The notes below the pieces were generated by a model, which saw only the letters and a program-made list of their open reading frames with translations, had not been told where the DNA came from and did no database searches. DNA of 64,000 nucleotides from Thermoleophilaceae bacterium (GTDB taxonomy: Bacteria > Actinomycetota > Thermoleophilia > Solirubrobacterales > Thermoleophilaceae), in NCBI GenBank assembly GCA_030446485.1, contig JAUJNF010000006.1, positions 24,956 through 88,955 on the forward strand, in the 5' to 3' direction. This document shows positions 10,038-21,279 of this stretch, in pieces (within the stretch, counting starts at the first letter, position 1; every line of letters starts with the position of its first letter). A program made the position numbers and the translations under genes.

Positions 10038-10658
10038 GTGCCCGAAGCCTCGACCCTCCTGCTCTTCGCCGCCGCCAGCGCGACGCTCGTGGCCATCCCG
10101 GGCCCCGCGGTGCTCTACATCCTCACCCGGTCGATCGCCCAGGGCCGATCCGCCGGCATCGTGAGCGCGGTAGGCATCGAGGCCGGCGCCCTGCTCCACG
10201 TGGCCGCGGCGATTGCCGGCCTCTCCGCGCTCGTGGCCTCGTCGGCCACGGCGTTCGCCGTCGTCAAGTACGCCGGTGCCGCGTACCTGGTGTTCCTCGG
10301 CGTGCAGAGGCTGAGAACGCGCGGCGACCTGGCGTTGGCGGACCTACCACCCGAATCGCGTGCCCGGTTGTTCCGCCAGGGGGTGGTGGTGAACGCGCTC
10401 AACCCGAAGGTCGCCGTCTTCTTCGTGGCGTTCCTGCCGCAGTTCGTCGATCCCGGCCTTCCGGTGGCGCCGCAGGTGGCGCTGCTCGGGGTGCTGTTCG
10501 TGGCCGTGGCGACGTTGATCGACTTCGCATGGGCGCTCGCGGCCGGATCGGTGGGCGCCCGCCTGCGTCGCAGCCCGCGCGTGCGCAGGCTGCTGGACCG
10601 GCTCAGTGGAGTGACGTTCATCGGCCTCGGGGCCGCCGCCGCCCTGTCGCGTCGCTGA
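10038..10658 (+). CDS. LysE/RhtB family transporter
   Basis: 206 aa, IPGPAVLYILTRSIAQGRSAG and NPKVAVFFVAFLPQF motifs. Confidence 0.85.
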   Translation: MPEASTLLLFAAASATLVAIPGPAVLYILTRSIAQGRSAGIVSAVGIEAGALLHVAAAIAGLSALVASSATAFAVVKYAGAAYLVFLGVQRLRTRGDLALADLPPESRARLFRQGVVVNALNPKVAVFFVAFLPQFVDPGLPVAPQVALLGVLFVAVATLIDFAWALAAGSVGARLRRSPRVRRLLDRLSGVTFIGLGAAAALSRR

Positions 10659-10732
10659 GCCGGCGAGCCGGGGTCCGGCAAGAACTAGGCGCCGCGTCCG
10701 TCGGCGTGCCGCGCCGGTGCGCCCCCCGGAAG

Positions 10733-10755
10733 CAGAAAGCCCCGCTGAGCGGGGC
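10733..10755 (-). terminator. Intrinsic-type terminator downstream of tRNA-Leu
   Basis: GCCCCGC-TCA-GCGGGGC 7-bp stem followed by TTTC on the minus strand. Confidence 0.55.
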
Positions 10756-10762
10756 CCTCTGA

Positions 10763-10847
<85 letters not shown>

Positions 10848-10904
10848 GCAGCGACCGCGGATCATAGCCTCGGATCCGCGCCGGCGCCGGGCATCGTCCG
10901 CGAC

Positions 10905-10933
10905 TTGATGGCGTCCGACGGGCTGGGTACTCT
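10905..10933 (+). promoter_or_regulatory. Putative lexA promoter (-35 TTGATG, 17-bp spacer, -10 TACTCT)
   Basis: Sequence match and spacing directly upstream of the SOS box. Confidence 0.5.
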
Positions 10934-10934
10934 G

Positions 10935-10948
10935 CGAACACATGTTCG
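10935..10948 (+). promoter_or_regulatory. LexA (SOS) box CGAACACATGTTCG
   Basis: GAAC-N4-GTTC Gram-positive/actinobacterial SOS box immediately upstream of lexA. Confidence 0.85.
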
Positions 10949-10974
10949 TCATCCGCTCACGAGGAGGTCGCTAG

Positions 10975-11862
10975 ATGGTCGATCTGGAAGCTGACCAAGC
11001 GCCAGCAGGAGATCTTCGATTTCATCGGCCGGTACTCGGCCAAGCACGGCTACCCGCCCACGGTGCGCGACATCGGTAGCGCCATCGGGCTCACCTCGTC
11101 CTCGACGGTGCACGCCCACCTCGCCAACCTCGAGAAGGTGGGCCTGCTCAAGCGGGACCCCACCAAGCCGCGGGCCCTGGAGGTGCTCGTAGACCGGGCG
11201 AAGAAGGTGGTCACGCCGGGCGGGCTGCCGCTGGTGGGCTCGGTGGCCGCCGGCTCACCCGTGCTCGCGGAGGAGAACATCGAGGAGTACGTCGAGGTGC
11301 CGCAGATCGCCGGGGGGAGGACGGCGAGTACGTCCTCAAGGTGAAGGGCGACTCGATGAAGAACGCCGGCATCCTCGAGGGCGACTACGTGGTCGTCCAT
11401 GCCCAGCAGACGGCGCGCGACGGCGAGATCGTCGTGGCGCTGGTCGGCGACAGCGAGGCCACCGTCAAGCGCTTCTTCAAGGAGCGCGACCACATCCGCC
11501 TGCAGCCGGAGAACGATGCGCTCAAGCCGATCCTGAGCTCGGACGTGAAGGTCATCGGCCGGGTGGTCGGTCTGCCGGAGGGTCTCGTGAGCGCGGTGCG
11601 CGGCGCCCGGCCGGCGCGGTTGGCGCGGCAACCCCGCCTCTACGAGGATCTCAGCCGGCGCACGTTCGTGGACAACCTTCGCGCTCGTCGCGAACGCCGC
11701 CCATGCCCCGATGGCGGCAGACTTACGCTCGCCCAACGTGTGGGTGACGTGTGGGAGAGACCTGCTCGCCGTCGGGGCGGCGGGTGCCCGGTGTGCGGGG
11801 GCCGCATGGAGATGACGGACGAAGCGGGGCGGTGCGCGGACTGCGGCTCGAGCCTGAGCTGA
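10975..11862 (+). CDS. lexA: LexA repressor (apparent frameshifts; runs on into a zinc-ribbon segment)
   Basis: [44 protein letters not shown], cleavage/catalytic region [19 protein letters not shown]; one G missing at about 11312-11317 joins the two ORFs; start codon region also out of frame. Confidence 0.85.
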
Positions 11863-11864
11863 GC

Positions 11865-12000
11865 GAGCTGAGCCGAGCCAGAGCAGAACTGAGCTGAGCC
11901 GAGCGAGAGCGACCAACCGTCCTTCGCCGCCAACTGCCACCGCCAACCGCCAACCGCCCTTCGCCGCCAACCGCCAACTGCCAACTGCCAACTGCGCAAG
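11865..12000. repeat. Degenerate short tandem repeats (CTGAGCCGAG-type and CCGCCAA/CTGCCAA heptads)
   Basis: gagctgagcgagctgagccgagcc... followed by ccgccaactgccaccgccaaccgccaaccgcccttcgccgccaaccgccaactgccaactgccaactg. Confidence 0.8.
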
Positions 12001-12036
12001 TGTCACGCCGCGCAGAAACACCCCTACCATCACACC

Positions 12037-12397
12037 GCTGGCCAAGCAGCCGCGGGGGTCGGAGAGAAAACCGGCCTTCGAGGAAAGTCCGGACACCGCA
12101 GGGCAGGGTGGTCGGGGAAGCCGACCCGGGGAAACCCGCGGGAAAGTGCACAGAAGACACCGCCTAAGCGGCGGGCCACGACGAGCCCGTCGCCGGTAAG
12201 CGAAATGGTGCGGTAAGAGCGCACCGGCGGCGTGGTGACACGCCGGCCAGGCAAACCCCACCCGGTGCAAGGCCAAGCAGGGACGTTGACGCTGCCCGCC
12301 GAGTCCCAGGTAGGCCGCAGGGCCCTCGGGCCCGCTCCGGCGCAGGCCGGGGCAGATGGATGGCTGCTCGCGACAGGATCCGGCTTATCGGCCGGCT
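12037..12397 (+). ncRNA. rnpB: RNase P RNA (bacterial class A)
   Basis: GAGGAAAGTCCGGACACC, ACAGAAGACACCGCC, GGTAAGAGCGCACCGG, CCAGGCAAACCCCACCCGG, AGATGGATGGCTGCTCGCGACAGGATCCGGCTTATCGGCC; terminal helix gctggcc/ggccggc. Confidence 0.95.
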
Positions 12398-12550
12398 AAG
12401 GAGGGACCCGCGCCAAGCGGGGGACTTCCCTATGCGCTCCGGGGAGGCGCTCGGCCGCCGGCCGGTCCTGCGCGCGAGATTCGTGCGTTCCGCGCCGCCG
12501 CTGGTTAACATTTTCCGTCCGCCGGCCCCGCCGTCGCGACCTCCTCAACC

Positions 12551-15500
12551 ATGGATCCGCTAACTCGACCTCAGGCCGTGGGTCTTTACGACCCGAACTT
12601 CGAGCATGACGCGTGCGGGGTCGGGGCGGTGGCGCACCTGTCGGGCGCGCCGAGTCACGAGACCGTGCACCGCGCGCTCGACGTGCTCGACGCCCTCGAG
12701 CACCGCGGCGCGAGCGGCGCGGAGATAGACACCGGTGACGGCGCCGGGATCCTGCTGCAGGTCCCCGACGCCTTCCTGCGCGCCGCGGTGGACTTCGAGC
12801 TGCCGGCCACGGGCCGCTACGGGGTGGGCATGTGCTTCCTGCACCCGAAGGCCGAACGGCGGACCGGCATCGAGCAGTCGATCGAGAAGGCCATCGCCGC
12901 CGAGGGCGCCCGCGTGCTCGGTTGGCGCGACGTGCCGGTCGACCACTCCGTGCCCGGCCCGAGCGCCGCCGAGGTCGAGCCCGTGATCCGGCAGGTGTTC
13001 GTCGGCTCAGACATCGAGGACCATGCCGCGCTCGAGCGCAAGCTCTACGTGATTCGCCGGGTGATCGAGCGGGACTGCGGACGGCACGACCTGGCCATCC
13101 CCTCCTTCTCGTCGCGCACCGTCGTCTACAAGGGCATGCTCACCTCGCCCCAGCTGCGGCAGTACTACGCCGACCTGCGCGACGAGCGGCTCGCGAGCGC
13201 CGTGTGCCTGGTGCACTCACGCTTCTCGACCAACACCTTCCCGAGCTGGGAGCTCGCGCACCCGTACCGGCTGATCGCCCACAACGGCGAGATCAACACG
13301 CTGCGCGGCAACGTCAACTGGATGCGCGCCCGCGAGTCGGAGCTCGGAGCGAGCTGTTCGGCGACGACCTCGAGAAGGTGATCCCCGTGGTGCGCGAGGG
13401 CGGGAGCGACTCGGCGATCTTCGACAACGTGCTCGAGCTGCTGATGCTGGCGGGCCGCTCACTGCCGCACGCGCGCTGATGATGATGATCCCGGAGGCGT
13501 GGGAGGGCCGCGAGGACATGCCCGCCCACCTCGGGAGTTCTACGCCTACCACTCGTGCCTGATGGAGCCGTGGGACGGCCCGGCGGCGGTGGCCTTCTGC
13601 GACGGCCGCCTGATCGGCGCGACGCTCGACCGCAACGGGCTGCGGCCCGGACGCTGGCAGCTCACCAAGGACGGCTACGTGGTGCTCGCCTCGGAGACCG
13701 GCGTGATGGAGGCGCCGGCCGACCAGGTGGTGCAGAAGGGCCGCCTGCAGCCCGGCAAGCTGTTCCTGATCGACGTCGAGGAGGGACGGATCGTCGACGA
13801 CGGCGAGATCAAGCACCAGGTGGCCACGCGCAAGCCCTATGGCGACTGGTACCGGGACTGCGTCGTGCAGCTCGACGACATGGGCGCGGTGGCGGCCGCC
13901 GAGCGGGACGGGGGACCGCCGCCGCCCGGCGCCCCGGCGCGCGCGGGCGAGCCGCTGCGCACCCGCCAGCGGCTCTTCGGCTACACGCTCGAGGACCTCC
14001 GGGTGACGCTGGCGCAGATGGGCGGGCACTCCGCGGCGGAGCCCATCGGATCGATGGGCAACGACTTCGCCCTGGCCGTCCTGTCCGAGCGCGGCCCGTT
14101 GCTGCCGTCCTACTTCAAGCAGCTCTTCGCGCAGGTGACCAACCCGCCGATCGACCCGATCCGCGAGCAGATCGTGATGAGCCTGTCGTCGGCGGTCGGC
14201 GGTGAGCGCAACCTGTTGGACGAGACCGAGGAGCACGCGCACCAGCTCGTGATCTCCCAGCCGCTGCTCTCGAGCGGCGAGCTCGAGAAGCTCCGCCAGG
14301 TCAGCCAGCGCATGTTCAGCGCCTGCACCCTGGACGCCACCTGGCCGGTGAGCGAGGGTCCCGAGGGCCTCGCCCGGGCGATGGAGCGCCTGTGCGCCGA
14401 GGCCTCGGCCTCGATCGACAGCCAGGAGAACATCGTCATCGTCTCCGACCGCGCAGCGGGCCCCGAGCGGGCGCCCGTGCCCGCCCTCCTGGCCGTGGCC
14501 GGCGTGCACCACCACCTCGTGCGCGAGGGCACCCGCCTGAAGACGAGCCTGATCGTGGAGTCGGGTGAGCCTCGTGACGTGCACCAGATCGCCTGCCTGA
14601 TCGGCTACGGAGCGGCCGCCGTGAACCCGTACCTGGCGTTCGAGACCCTGCGCGACATGTTCGCGAACGGCTACCTGCCGGGGTCGAGAGCGCCGACCAG
14701 GCCGAGCGCAACATGGTGAAGGCCACCGGCAAGGGGCTGCTCAAGACGATCTCCAAGATGGGCATCTCGACCATTCGCAGCTACTGCGGGGCGCAGATCT
14801 TCGAGGCCGTGGGCCTCGAGCGCGAGCTCGTGGACAAGTACTTCACGGGCACCACCTCGCGGATCGGCGGGATCGGCCTGGACGTGCTGGCCGTGGAGGG
14901 GCTGCGGCGCCATCGCCGGGCCTACCCCGAGGTACCGCTCGAGGTGGGCACCTTCGAGGCCCTCCCGGCCGGCGGCGTGCACGCCTGGCGGCGCGACGGC
15001 GAGCACCACCAGTGGAACCCCGACACCATCTCGGCCATCCAGCACGCCGTGCGCGGCGGCGCCCCGACTCGTACGAGCGCTTCACCGCGATGGTCAACGA
15101 CGAGTCGCGCGCGGGCCACGCTGCGCGGGTTGCTCGAGCTGAACCTGCCCGATCAGCCGATCCCGCTCGAGGAGGTCGAGCCCGCGAAGGACATCGTCAG
15201 GCGCTTCGCCACCGGGGCCATGTCGCTCGGATCGCTCTCGCGCGAGGCCCACGAAACCCTGGCCATCGCCATGAACCGCATCGGCGGCAAGTCGAACACC
15301 GGCGAGGGCGGAGAGGACCCCGTTCGCTACACGGCGGACCCCAACGGCGACCGCCGCCGCTCGGCGATCAAGCAGGTGGCGTCCGGGCGCTTCGGCGTGA
15401 CCGTGCAGTACCTCGTGAACGCCGACGAGCTGCAGATCAAGATGGCTCAGGGCGCCAAGCCCGGCGAGGGCGGCCAGCTTCCGGGCCACAAGGTCGACAG

Positions 15501-17139
15501 CTACATCGCCAAGATCCGCCACTCGACGCCCGGCGTGGGCCTGATCTCCCCGCCGCCGCACCACGACATCTACTCGATCGAGGACCTCAAGCAGCTCATC
15601 TTCGACCTGCGCTGCGCCAACCCGGAGGCGCGCATCAGCGTGAAGCTCGTGTCCGAGGTGGGCGTGGGCACGGTGGCGGCCGGCGTGGCCAAGGCCAACT
15701 CCGACCACGTGGTGATCGCCGGACACGACGGCGGCACGGGCGCCTCCCCGGTGTCCTCGATCCAGTCGGCGGGCGTGCCGTGGGAGATCGGGCTGGCCGA
15801 GACCCAGCAGACGCTCGTGATGAACAAGCTGCGCGACCGCATCGTCGTGCAGGCCGACGGCCAGATGAAGACGGGGCGCGACGTGGTGATCGGGGCGCTC
15901 CTGGGCGCGGAGGAGTTCGGCTTCTCGACCGCTCCGCTGATCTCGCTCGGCTGCATCATGATGCGCGCCTGCCACCTGAACACCTGTCCCGTGGGCATCG
16001 CGACGCAGGACCCGGAGCTCCGCAAGCGCTTTCGCGGCCAGCCCGAGCACGTCGTCAACTTCTTCTTCTTCATCGCCGAGGAGGTGCGCCACCTCATGGC
16101 GCAGCTCGGCATCCCGCGCTTCGAGGACCTCGTGGGGCGCACCGACCTGCTCCGTGCCGAGGAGGCCATCGAGCACTGGAAGGCGCGTGGGGTGGATCCT
16201 CACCCACCTGCTCACCGCACCCGACATGCCGCCCGAGGTGGCGCGCCGGCGCGTGCGCCCGCAGGATCCGGTGCTCGAGGACCACCTCGACCACGAGATC
16301 ATCGAACAGGCCCGAGCGGCCATCGACCGCGGCGAGCGGGTGAGCCTCGAGCAGCGCGTTCGCAACCCGAACCGCACCGTCGGGCTCCTCTCCGGGGCGA
16401 TCGCCCGCCGTTACGGCGCGGAGGGGCTGCCCGAGGGCACGATCGACATCGAGGCCCACGGGTCGGGCGGCCAGAGCTTCGGCGCCTGGCTGGCACCCGG
16501 GGTGTCGATCACCCTGCGGGGCGACGCCAACGACTACACCGGGAAGGGGTTGTCGGGCGGGGTGCTGTCGGTCCGCCCGCCCGACAATGCCGGGTACGCC
16601 GCGGAGGACAACGTGATCGTCGGCAACACCGTGTTGTACGGGGCCACCTCCGGCGCGCGTTCTTCCGCGGGATGGCCGGCGAGCGCTTCGCGGTGCGCAA
16701 CTCGGGCGCGCACGCCGTGGTCGAGGGCACGGGCGACCACGGCTGCGAGTACATGACCGGCGGGCGCGTGGTGGTGCTCGGACCCACCGGTCGCAACTTC
16801 GCGGCCGGGATGAGCGGCGGCGTGGCCTACGTGCTGGACGGGACCGGCACCTTCGCGGAACGCTGCAACACGGAGCTCGTCGACCTCGAGCGGCTGACCG
16901 CGCAGGACCTCGAGGAGGCTCGTGGCCTCGTGCTCGAGCACGCCGAGCGCACCGGCAGCCCGGTGGCCGAGCGGGTGCTCGCCAACTGGGCCCATCCGGG
17001 CGCCTCGTGGGTCAAGGTCATGCCGCGCGACTACAAGCGCGCGCTCGCCGAGGCCGCGGAGCGCGAGGCGGTGGGTGGGGGTGAGTCGACCAACCTCGGT
17101 GTCCCGACGGGCAGCGAGGAAGACGTGGTGGCGGCGTGA
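12551..17139 (+). CDS. gltB: Glutamate synthase large subunit (several apparent single-base frameshifts)
   Basis: [17 protein letters not shown], class II amidotransferase and FMN domains, [33 protein letters not shown]; reading frame switches near 13350, 13480, 13535, 14680, 15060, 15115, 16190 and 16655. Confidence 0.92.
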
Positions 17140-17205
17140 TGTGGCGGTACGGCCGCGTGGGGCCGGCGTGGGCGCCGGCGCCTTCGGGCAGGGGGCCGGC
17201 AGCTG

Positions 17206-18645
17206 ATGGGCAAGGTCGGCGGCTTTCTCGAGATCCAGCGCCAGGATGGGCGCAAGCGCCCCGTGGCGGAGCGCGTCGGCGACTTCCGGGAATACCAGCA
17301 GGGCCTGAGCGTGCCCGAGCTCCAGGAGCAGGGCGCACGCTGCATGGAGTGCGGCGTGCCGTTCTGCCATTCCGGCTGCCCGCTCGGCAACCTGATCCCG
17401 GACTGGAACGACCTGGTCTACCGCGACCGGTGGAAGGAGGCGATCGACTCGCTCCACGCCACCAACAACTTCCCGGAGTTCACGGGTCGCATCTGCCCCG
17501 CCCCGTGCGAGGCCGCCTGCGTGCTCGACATCAACGACGACGCGGTCACGATCAAGCAGATCGAGGTCTCGATCGCCGACCGCGCCTTCGCCGAAGGCTG
17601 GGTCAAGCCACGCCGCCCCCGTGCGCACGGGGCGCAGCGTGGCCGTGATCGGCTCGGGCCCCTCCGGACTGGCGGCCGCCGCCGAGCTCAACCAGTTCGG
17701 CCACCTGGTCACGGTCTACGAGCGCAAGGACCGTCTCGGCGGACTCCTGCGCTACGGGGTGCCCGACTTCAAGCTCGACAAGGCGGTGGTGCAGCGGCGG
17801 ATCGACCTCATGGCCGAGGAGGGCGTCGAGTTCGCCTGCAACGTCGAGGTCGGCCGCGACGTCACGGCCGACGAGCTGCGGGAGCGTTACGACGCGGTGG
17901 TGATCTGCACCGGCTCGACGGTGCCGCGCGACCTGCCGGTCCCGGGGCGCGAGCTCGACGGCGTGCATTTCGCCATGGAGTACCTCGAGCAGCGCAACCG
18001 CTTCGTGGCCGGCGACTACCCGGACGGCACGCCGATCAGCGCGGCCGGCAAGCACGTGGTGATCATCGGCGGCGGCGACACCGGCGCCGACTGCCTGGGC
18101 AACTCGCACGCGAGCGGCCCGCGAGCGTGCGGCAGTTCGAGGTGCTGCCCGAGCCGCCGCCGACGCGCCCGGAGGACCGCACGCCGTGGCCGCAGTGGCC
18201 CGCCATCCTGCGCACCTCCCCCGCCCACGAGGAGGGCGGTGAGCGCCAGTTCAGCGCGATGACCACCCGCTTCAGCGGCACGGGCGGTCGGGTCACCCAC
18301 CTGCACGGCCACCACGTCGGTCCGCCGCCCTCCTTCGACAAGGTGGAGGGCAGCGACTTCACGCTCGAGGCCGACCTGGTGCTGCTGGCCATGGGCTTCC
18401 TGCACTGCGAGCAGCCGCTCCTCGAGCAGTTCGGGGTCGATCGCGACCCCCGCAACAACGTGGCGTCGATCGGTCACGCCACCTCGGTGCCGGGCGTGTT
18501 CACCGCGGGCGACGCCCACCGGGGGCAGTCGCTGATCGTGTGGGGAATCGCCGAGGGCCGCCAGGCCGCTCGCGCCGCCGACCGCTACCTCGACGGGCTC
18601 GAGGGCGAGGGCGAGGACCTGATCGGCGCTCTCATCGCCGGCTGA
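17206..18645 (+). CDS. gltD: Glutamate synthase small subunit (two apparent frameshifts)
   Basis: [30 protein letters not shown] motif [18 protein letters not shown]; frame switches near 17615 and 18115. Confidence 0.92.
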   Translation: MGKVGGFLEIQRQDGRKRPVAERVGDFREYQQGLSVPELQEQGARCMECGVPFCHSGCPLGNLIPDWNDLVYRDRWKEAIDSLHATNNFPEFTGRICPAPCEAACVLDINDDAVTIKQIEVSIADRAFAEGWVKPRRPRAHGAQRGRDRLGPLRTGGRRRAQPVRPPGHGLRAQGPSRRTPALRGARLQARQGGGAAADRPHGRGGRRVRLQRRGRPRRHGRRAAGALRRGGDLHRLDGAARPAGPGARARRRAFRHGVPRAAQPLRGRRLPGRHADQRGRQARGDHRRRRHRRRLPGQLARERPASVRQFEVLPEPPPTRPEDRTPWPQWPAILRTSPAHEEGGERQFSAMTTRFSGTGGRVTHLHGHHVGPPPSFDKVEGSDFTLEADLVLLAMGFLHCEQPLLEQFGVDRDPRNNVASIGHATSVPGVFTAGDAHRGQSLIVWGIAEGRQAARAADRYLDGLEGEGEDLIGALIAG

Positions 18646-18764
18646 CGCGGCGGAACCGGGCGCGGAAACGCCTTTTCGAGTCTCCACGGCTGGCACTGTC
18701 CTGCCCTGCAGCCCTACTGTGGGCGTAAAGCAGGACAGCGCGTCCCAGACCATCCTCTCCGCAC

Positions 18765-19583
18765 TTGCCCGCCACCACCTTCGACCCGCACGTAGCCGCC
18801 CACTGGATCGAGCGGTTTCGCGCGGGCGCCCGCGAGCGCGTGCGCGACGAGCTGGCGGTGGAGGAGCCGCTCGAGATCCGGGTCGACGGCAGCCCGCTCG
18901 CCGTGACCATGCGCACCCCCGGCGAGGACGAGGAGCTTGCGGCGGGCTTCCTCCTGGGCGAGGGGCTGGTGACCGGGCCGGGCGACCTGGCGTCCGTGGG
19001 GCTCGCGGAGGACCTCGCCGCCAACGTTGTCGAGGTCCGCACCCGAAGCGGCCTCCGGCGAGACCCGTCGGCCGAGCGCCGCTTCCACCTGAGCTCGTCG
19101 TGCGGCATCTGCGGAAAGGGAGCGCTCGAGCTCGTGCGCCAGGAGGCGCCGCCGGCCCGTCCGGTCGCGCCCGGGTCGATCGAGCCCGAGCTGGTCATAG
19201 GGGCGCCCGACCGCGCGCGCCGGGAGCAGGTGGCGTTCGAGCGCACCGGTGGCCTCCACGCCACGGCGCTCTTCGACTGCGCCGGCGAGCTCATGCTCCT
19301 GCGCGAGGACGTCGGACGCCACAACGCGATGGACAAGGCCATCGGCGCGCTTCTCCTCGCCGGCGCGCTTCCCACCCCCGGCACGGTCGCGTGCCTCAGC
19401 GGCCGCTCCTCCTTCGAGCTCGTGCAGAAGGCCGGCCTGGCGGGACTCGCCGGGATCGTGGCCGTGGGCCCGCCCTCGACGCTGGCCGTCGCCCTCGCCC
19501 GCGAGCGTGGCATGCTCCTGTGCGGATTCGTCCGCGGGGAGTCCTTCAACGTGTACGCGGGCTCTGAGCTGCTGGCCGAATAG
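18765..19583 (+). CDS. fdhD: Formate dehydrogenase accessory sulfurtransferase FdhD
   Basis: SSSCGICGKGALE (CxxC loop), FDCAGELMLLREDVGRHNAMDKAIG, CLSGRSSFELVQKA. Confidence 0.93.
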   Translation: MPATTFDPHVAAHWIERFRAGARERVRDELAVEEPLEIRVDGSPLAVTMRTPGEDEELAAGFLLGEGLVTGPGDLASVGLAEDLAANVVEVRTRSGLRRDPSAERRFHLSSSCGICGKGALELVRQEAPPARPVAPGSIEPELVIGAPDRARREQVAFERTGGLHATALFDCAGELMLLREDVGRHNAMDKAIGALLLAGALPTPGTVACLSGRSSFELVQKAGLAGLAGIVAVGPPSTLAVALARERGMLLCGFVRGESFNVYAGSELLAE

Positions 19584-19644
19584 CTCTTTTCGGGAAGCAC
19601 CCGGAGGGGTAACGTAGACGTATCCTGCAACGAACCTCTCAATC

Positions 19645-20699
19645 GTGAGCGACACCCCGATCACCCCAGCCGGCGCCTTCGAGGCCCTCTTCCGCAAGGG
19701 CGAGGAGAGCGGCTGCCTGGAGTTCTCGGAGTTTGCGGCGCTGGTGGAGGAGCACGACCTCGAAGAAGGGTCGGTCGAGTCCCTCTACGCCGAGGCCGAG
19801 AAGCGCGGGATCGAGGTGGCCGAGGACTGCGGCGCCAAGGCCGAGGCCCCGGCGGCCACCTACGAGCGCACCGACGTGGCCGACGCCACCAGCGACTCCC
19901 TCCAGCTCTTCCTGCGCGACATCGCCCAGCGCCCGCTGCTCACCGCGGTCGAGGAGGTGGAGCTCGCCAAGCGCATCGAGAAGGGCGACCAGGCCGCCAA
20001 GGACCGCATGATCGAGTCGAACCTGCGGCTGGTGGTGGCCAACGCCAAGCGCTACCGCGGGCTCGGCCTGCCCTTCCTCGATCTGATCCAGGAGGGCATC
20101 CTCGGCCTCATCCGCGCGGTCGAGAAGTTCGACTACCGCCGCGGCTTCAAGTTCTCCACCTACGCGACCTGGTGGATCCGCCAGGCCATGCAGCGCGGGC
20201 TGCAGCAGCACTCGCGCACGATCCGCATCCCGGTGCACATCGGCCAGGAGCTGATGAAGGTGCGCGGTGCCGAGCGGCGCCTCTCGAACGAACTCGGTCG
20301 CGATCCCACGCCCGAGGAGCTGGCCAAGGACGTCGGGCTCACGGTCGAGCAGGTGGAGGAGCTCCGCTCCGCCGAGCGCGCGCCGGTCAGCCTCGAGACG
20401 CCGGTCGGATCCGAGGGAGACACGGAGCTCGGCTCGCTGGTGCCCTTCGACGGCCCCACGCCGCTCGAGGAGGTCACCGTGGAGCTCGAGGAGCAGTCGA
20501 TCCGCCGCGCCCTCGAGCGGCTCGACCCGAGCGCCCGGATGGTCATCGAGCTGCGGTTCGGCATCGGCGGCGGCGAGCCGCTGCCGCTGCGCGAGGTGGC
20601 CAAGCGCACCGGCCTGTCGGCCGAGGGGGTCGCAAGCTGGAGCGGCGCGCGTTGCGCAAGCTCGCCGAGGAGCGCGAGCTGCAGGCCCTGGCCGCCTGA
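19645..20699 (+). CDS. RNA polymerase primary sigma factor (one apparent frameshift near the 3' end)
   Basis: Sigma-70 regions: LPFLDLIQEGILGLIRAVEKFDYRRGFKFSTYATWWIRQAMQR; region 4 continues as RKLERRALRKLAEERELQALAA after a 1-nt shift near 20633. Confidence 0.92.
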
Positions 20700-20757
20700 G
20701 CACCGCGCTGAACCACCGCCACCCGCCCGCCGGCTCGTGGTCTAGGATCCGCTGCCG

Positions 20758-21243
20758 ATGAAGATCGCGATCTTCCTCGCCCCCTGGGTGATCCTCGGTG
20801 CCGGAGTGCTGTTCGTGGCGTTCTCGGGCGGCCCGAGCCGCGCGCGCCAGGCCTACCTCACACGCGGCAACCGGGTCGTCCGTCTCATTGCGCCGCTGGT
20901 GTTCGTGGGCATGGGTATCGCGGTCCCCGCCGTGGTCATCGCCGACCAGGATCAGGCCCTCGGTGGCGGCGGCTCGCTGAGCAGTCAGCGGCCCTCGGAG
21001 GACGACGCGCGGGGCAAGTCTCTCTTCGGCGCCAACTGTGCGACCTGCCACTCGCTAGCCGCGAGCAACGCCCGCGGCGTGACCGGGCCGAGCCTCGACA
21101 ACCTGGGCCTGCTCGACGAGAAGCGGGTGCTGAACGCCATTCGCATCGGAGGCAGCGGCAAGGATCAGATGCCGGCCGGCCTGCTGGAGGGCGAGAACGC
21201 CGAGGCGGTGGCGAAGTACGTCGCGCGGGTGGCGGGCCGGTAG
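20758..21243 (+). CDS. Membrane-anchored class I cytochrome c
   Basis: TM segments then CATCHSLAASNARGVTGPSLDNL heme motif and distal QMPAGL. Confidence 0.85.
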   Translation: MKIAIFLAPWVILGAGVLFVAFSGGPSRARQAYLTRGNRVVRLIAPLVFVGMGIAVPAVVIADQDQALGGGGSLSSQRPSEDDARGKSLFGANCATCHSLAASNARGVTGPSLDNLGLLDEKRVLNAIRIGGSGKDQMPAGLLEGENAEAVAKYVARVAGR

Positions 21244-21279
21244 CTCCGGCGCCGCCATCGCTGCGCCCGCAATTTCGGC

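Noticed and set aside
11865-12000. CRISPR array interpretation of the short repeats
   Set aside because: Units are 7-10 nt, contiguous and without spacers; no cas genes in the window
11050-12276. 408-aa minus-strand ORF across lexA, repeats and rnpB
   Set aside because: Covers lexA antisense and a structured RNA; the repetitive peptide GSWRLAAKGGWRLAV arises from the DNA repeats
12164-12511. ORFs within the RNase P RNA
   Set aside because: Region matches rnpB conserved elements; no coding evidence
13440-13500. TGA codons in gltB as selenocysteine
   Set aside because: The downstream homologous sequence continues in a different frame, so this is an indel, not recoding
13217-14584. 455-aa minus-strand ORF
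   Set aside because: Antisense to gltB, low-complexity composition typical of a GC-rich antisense frame
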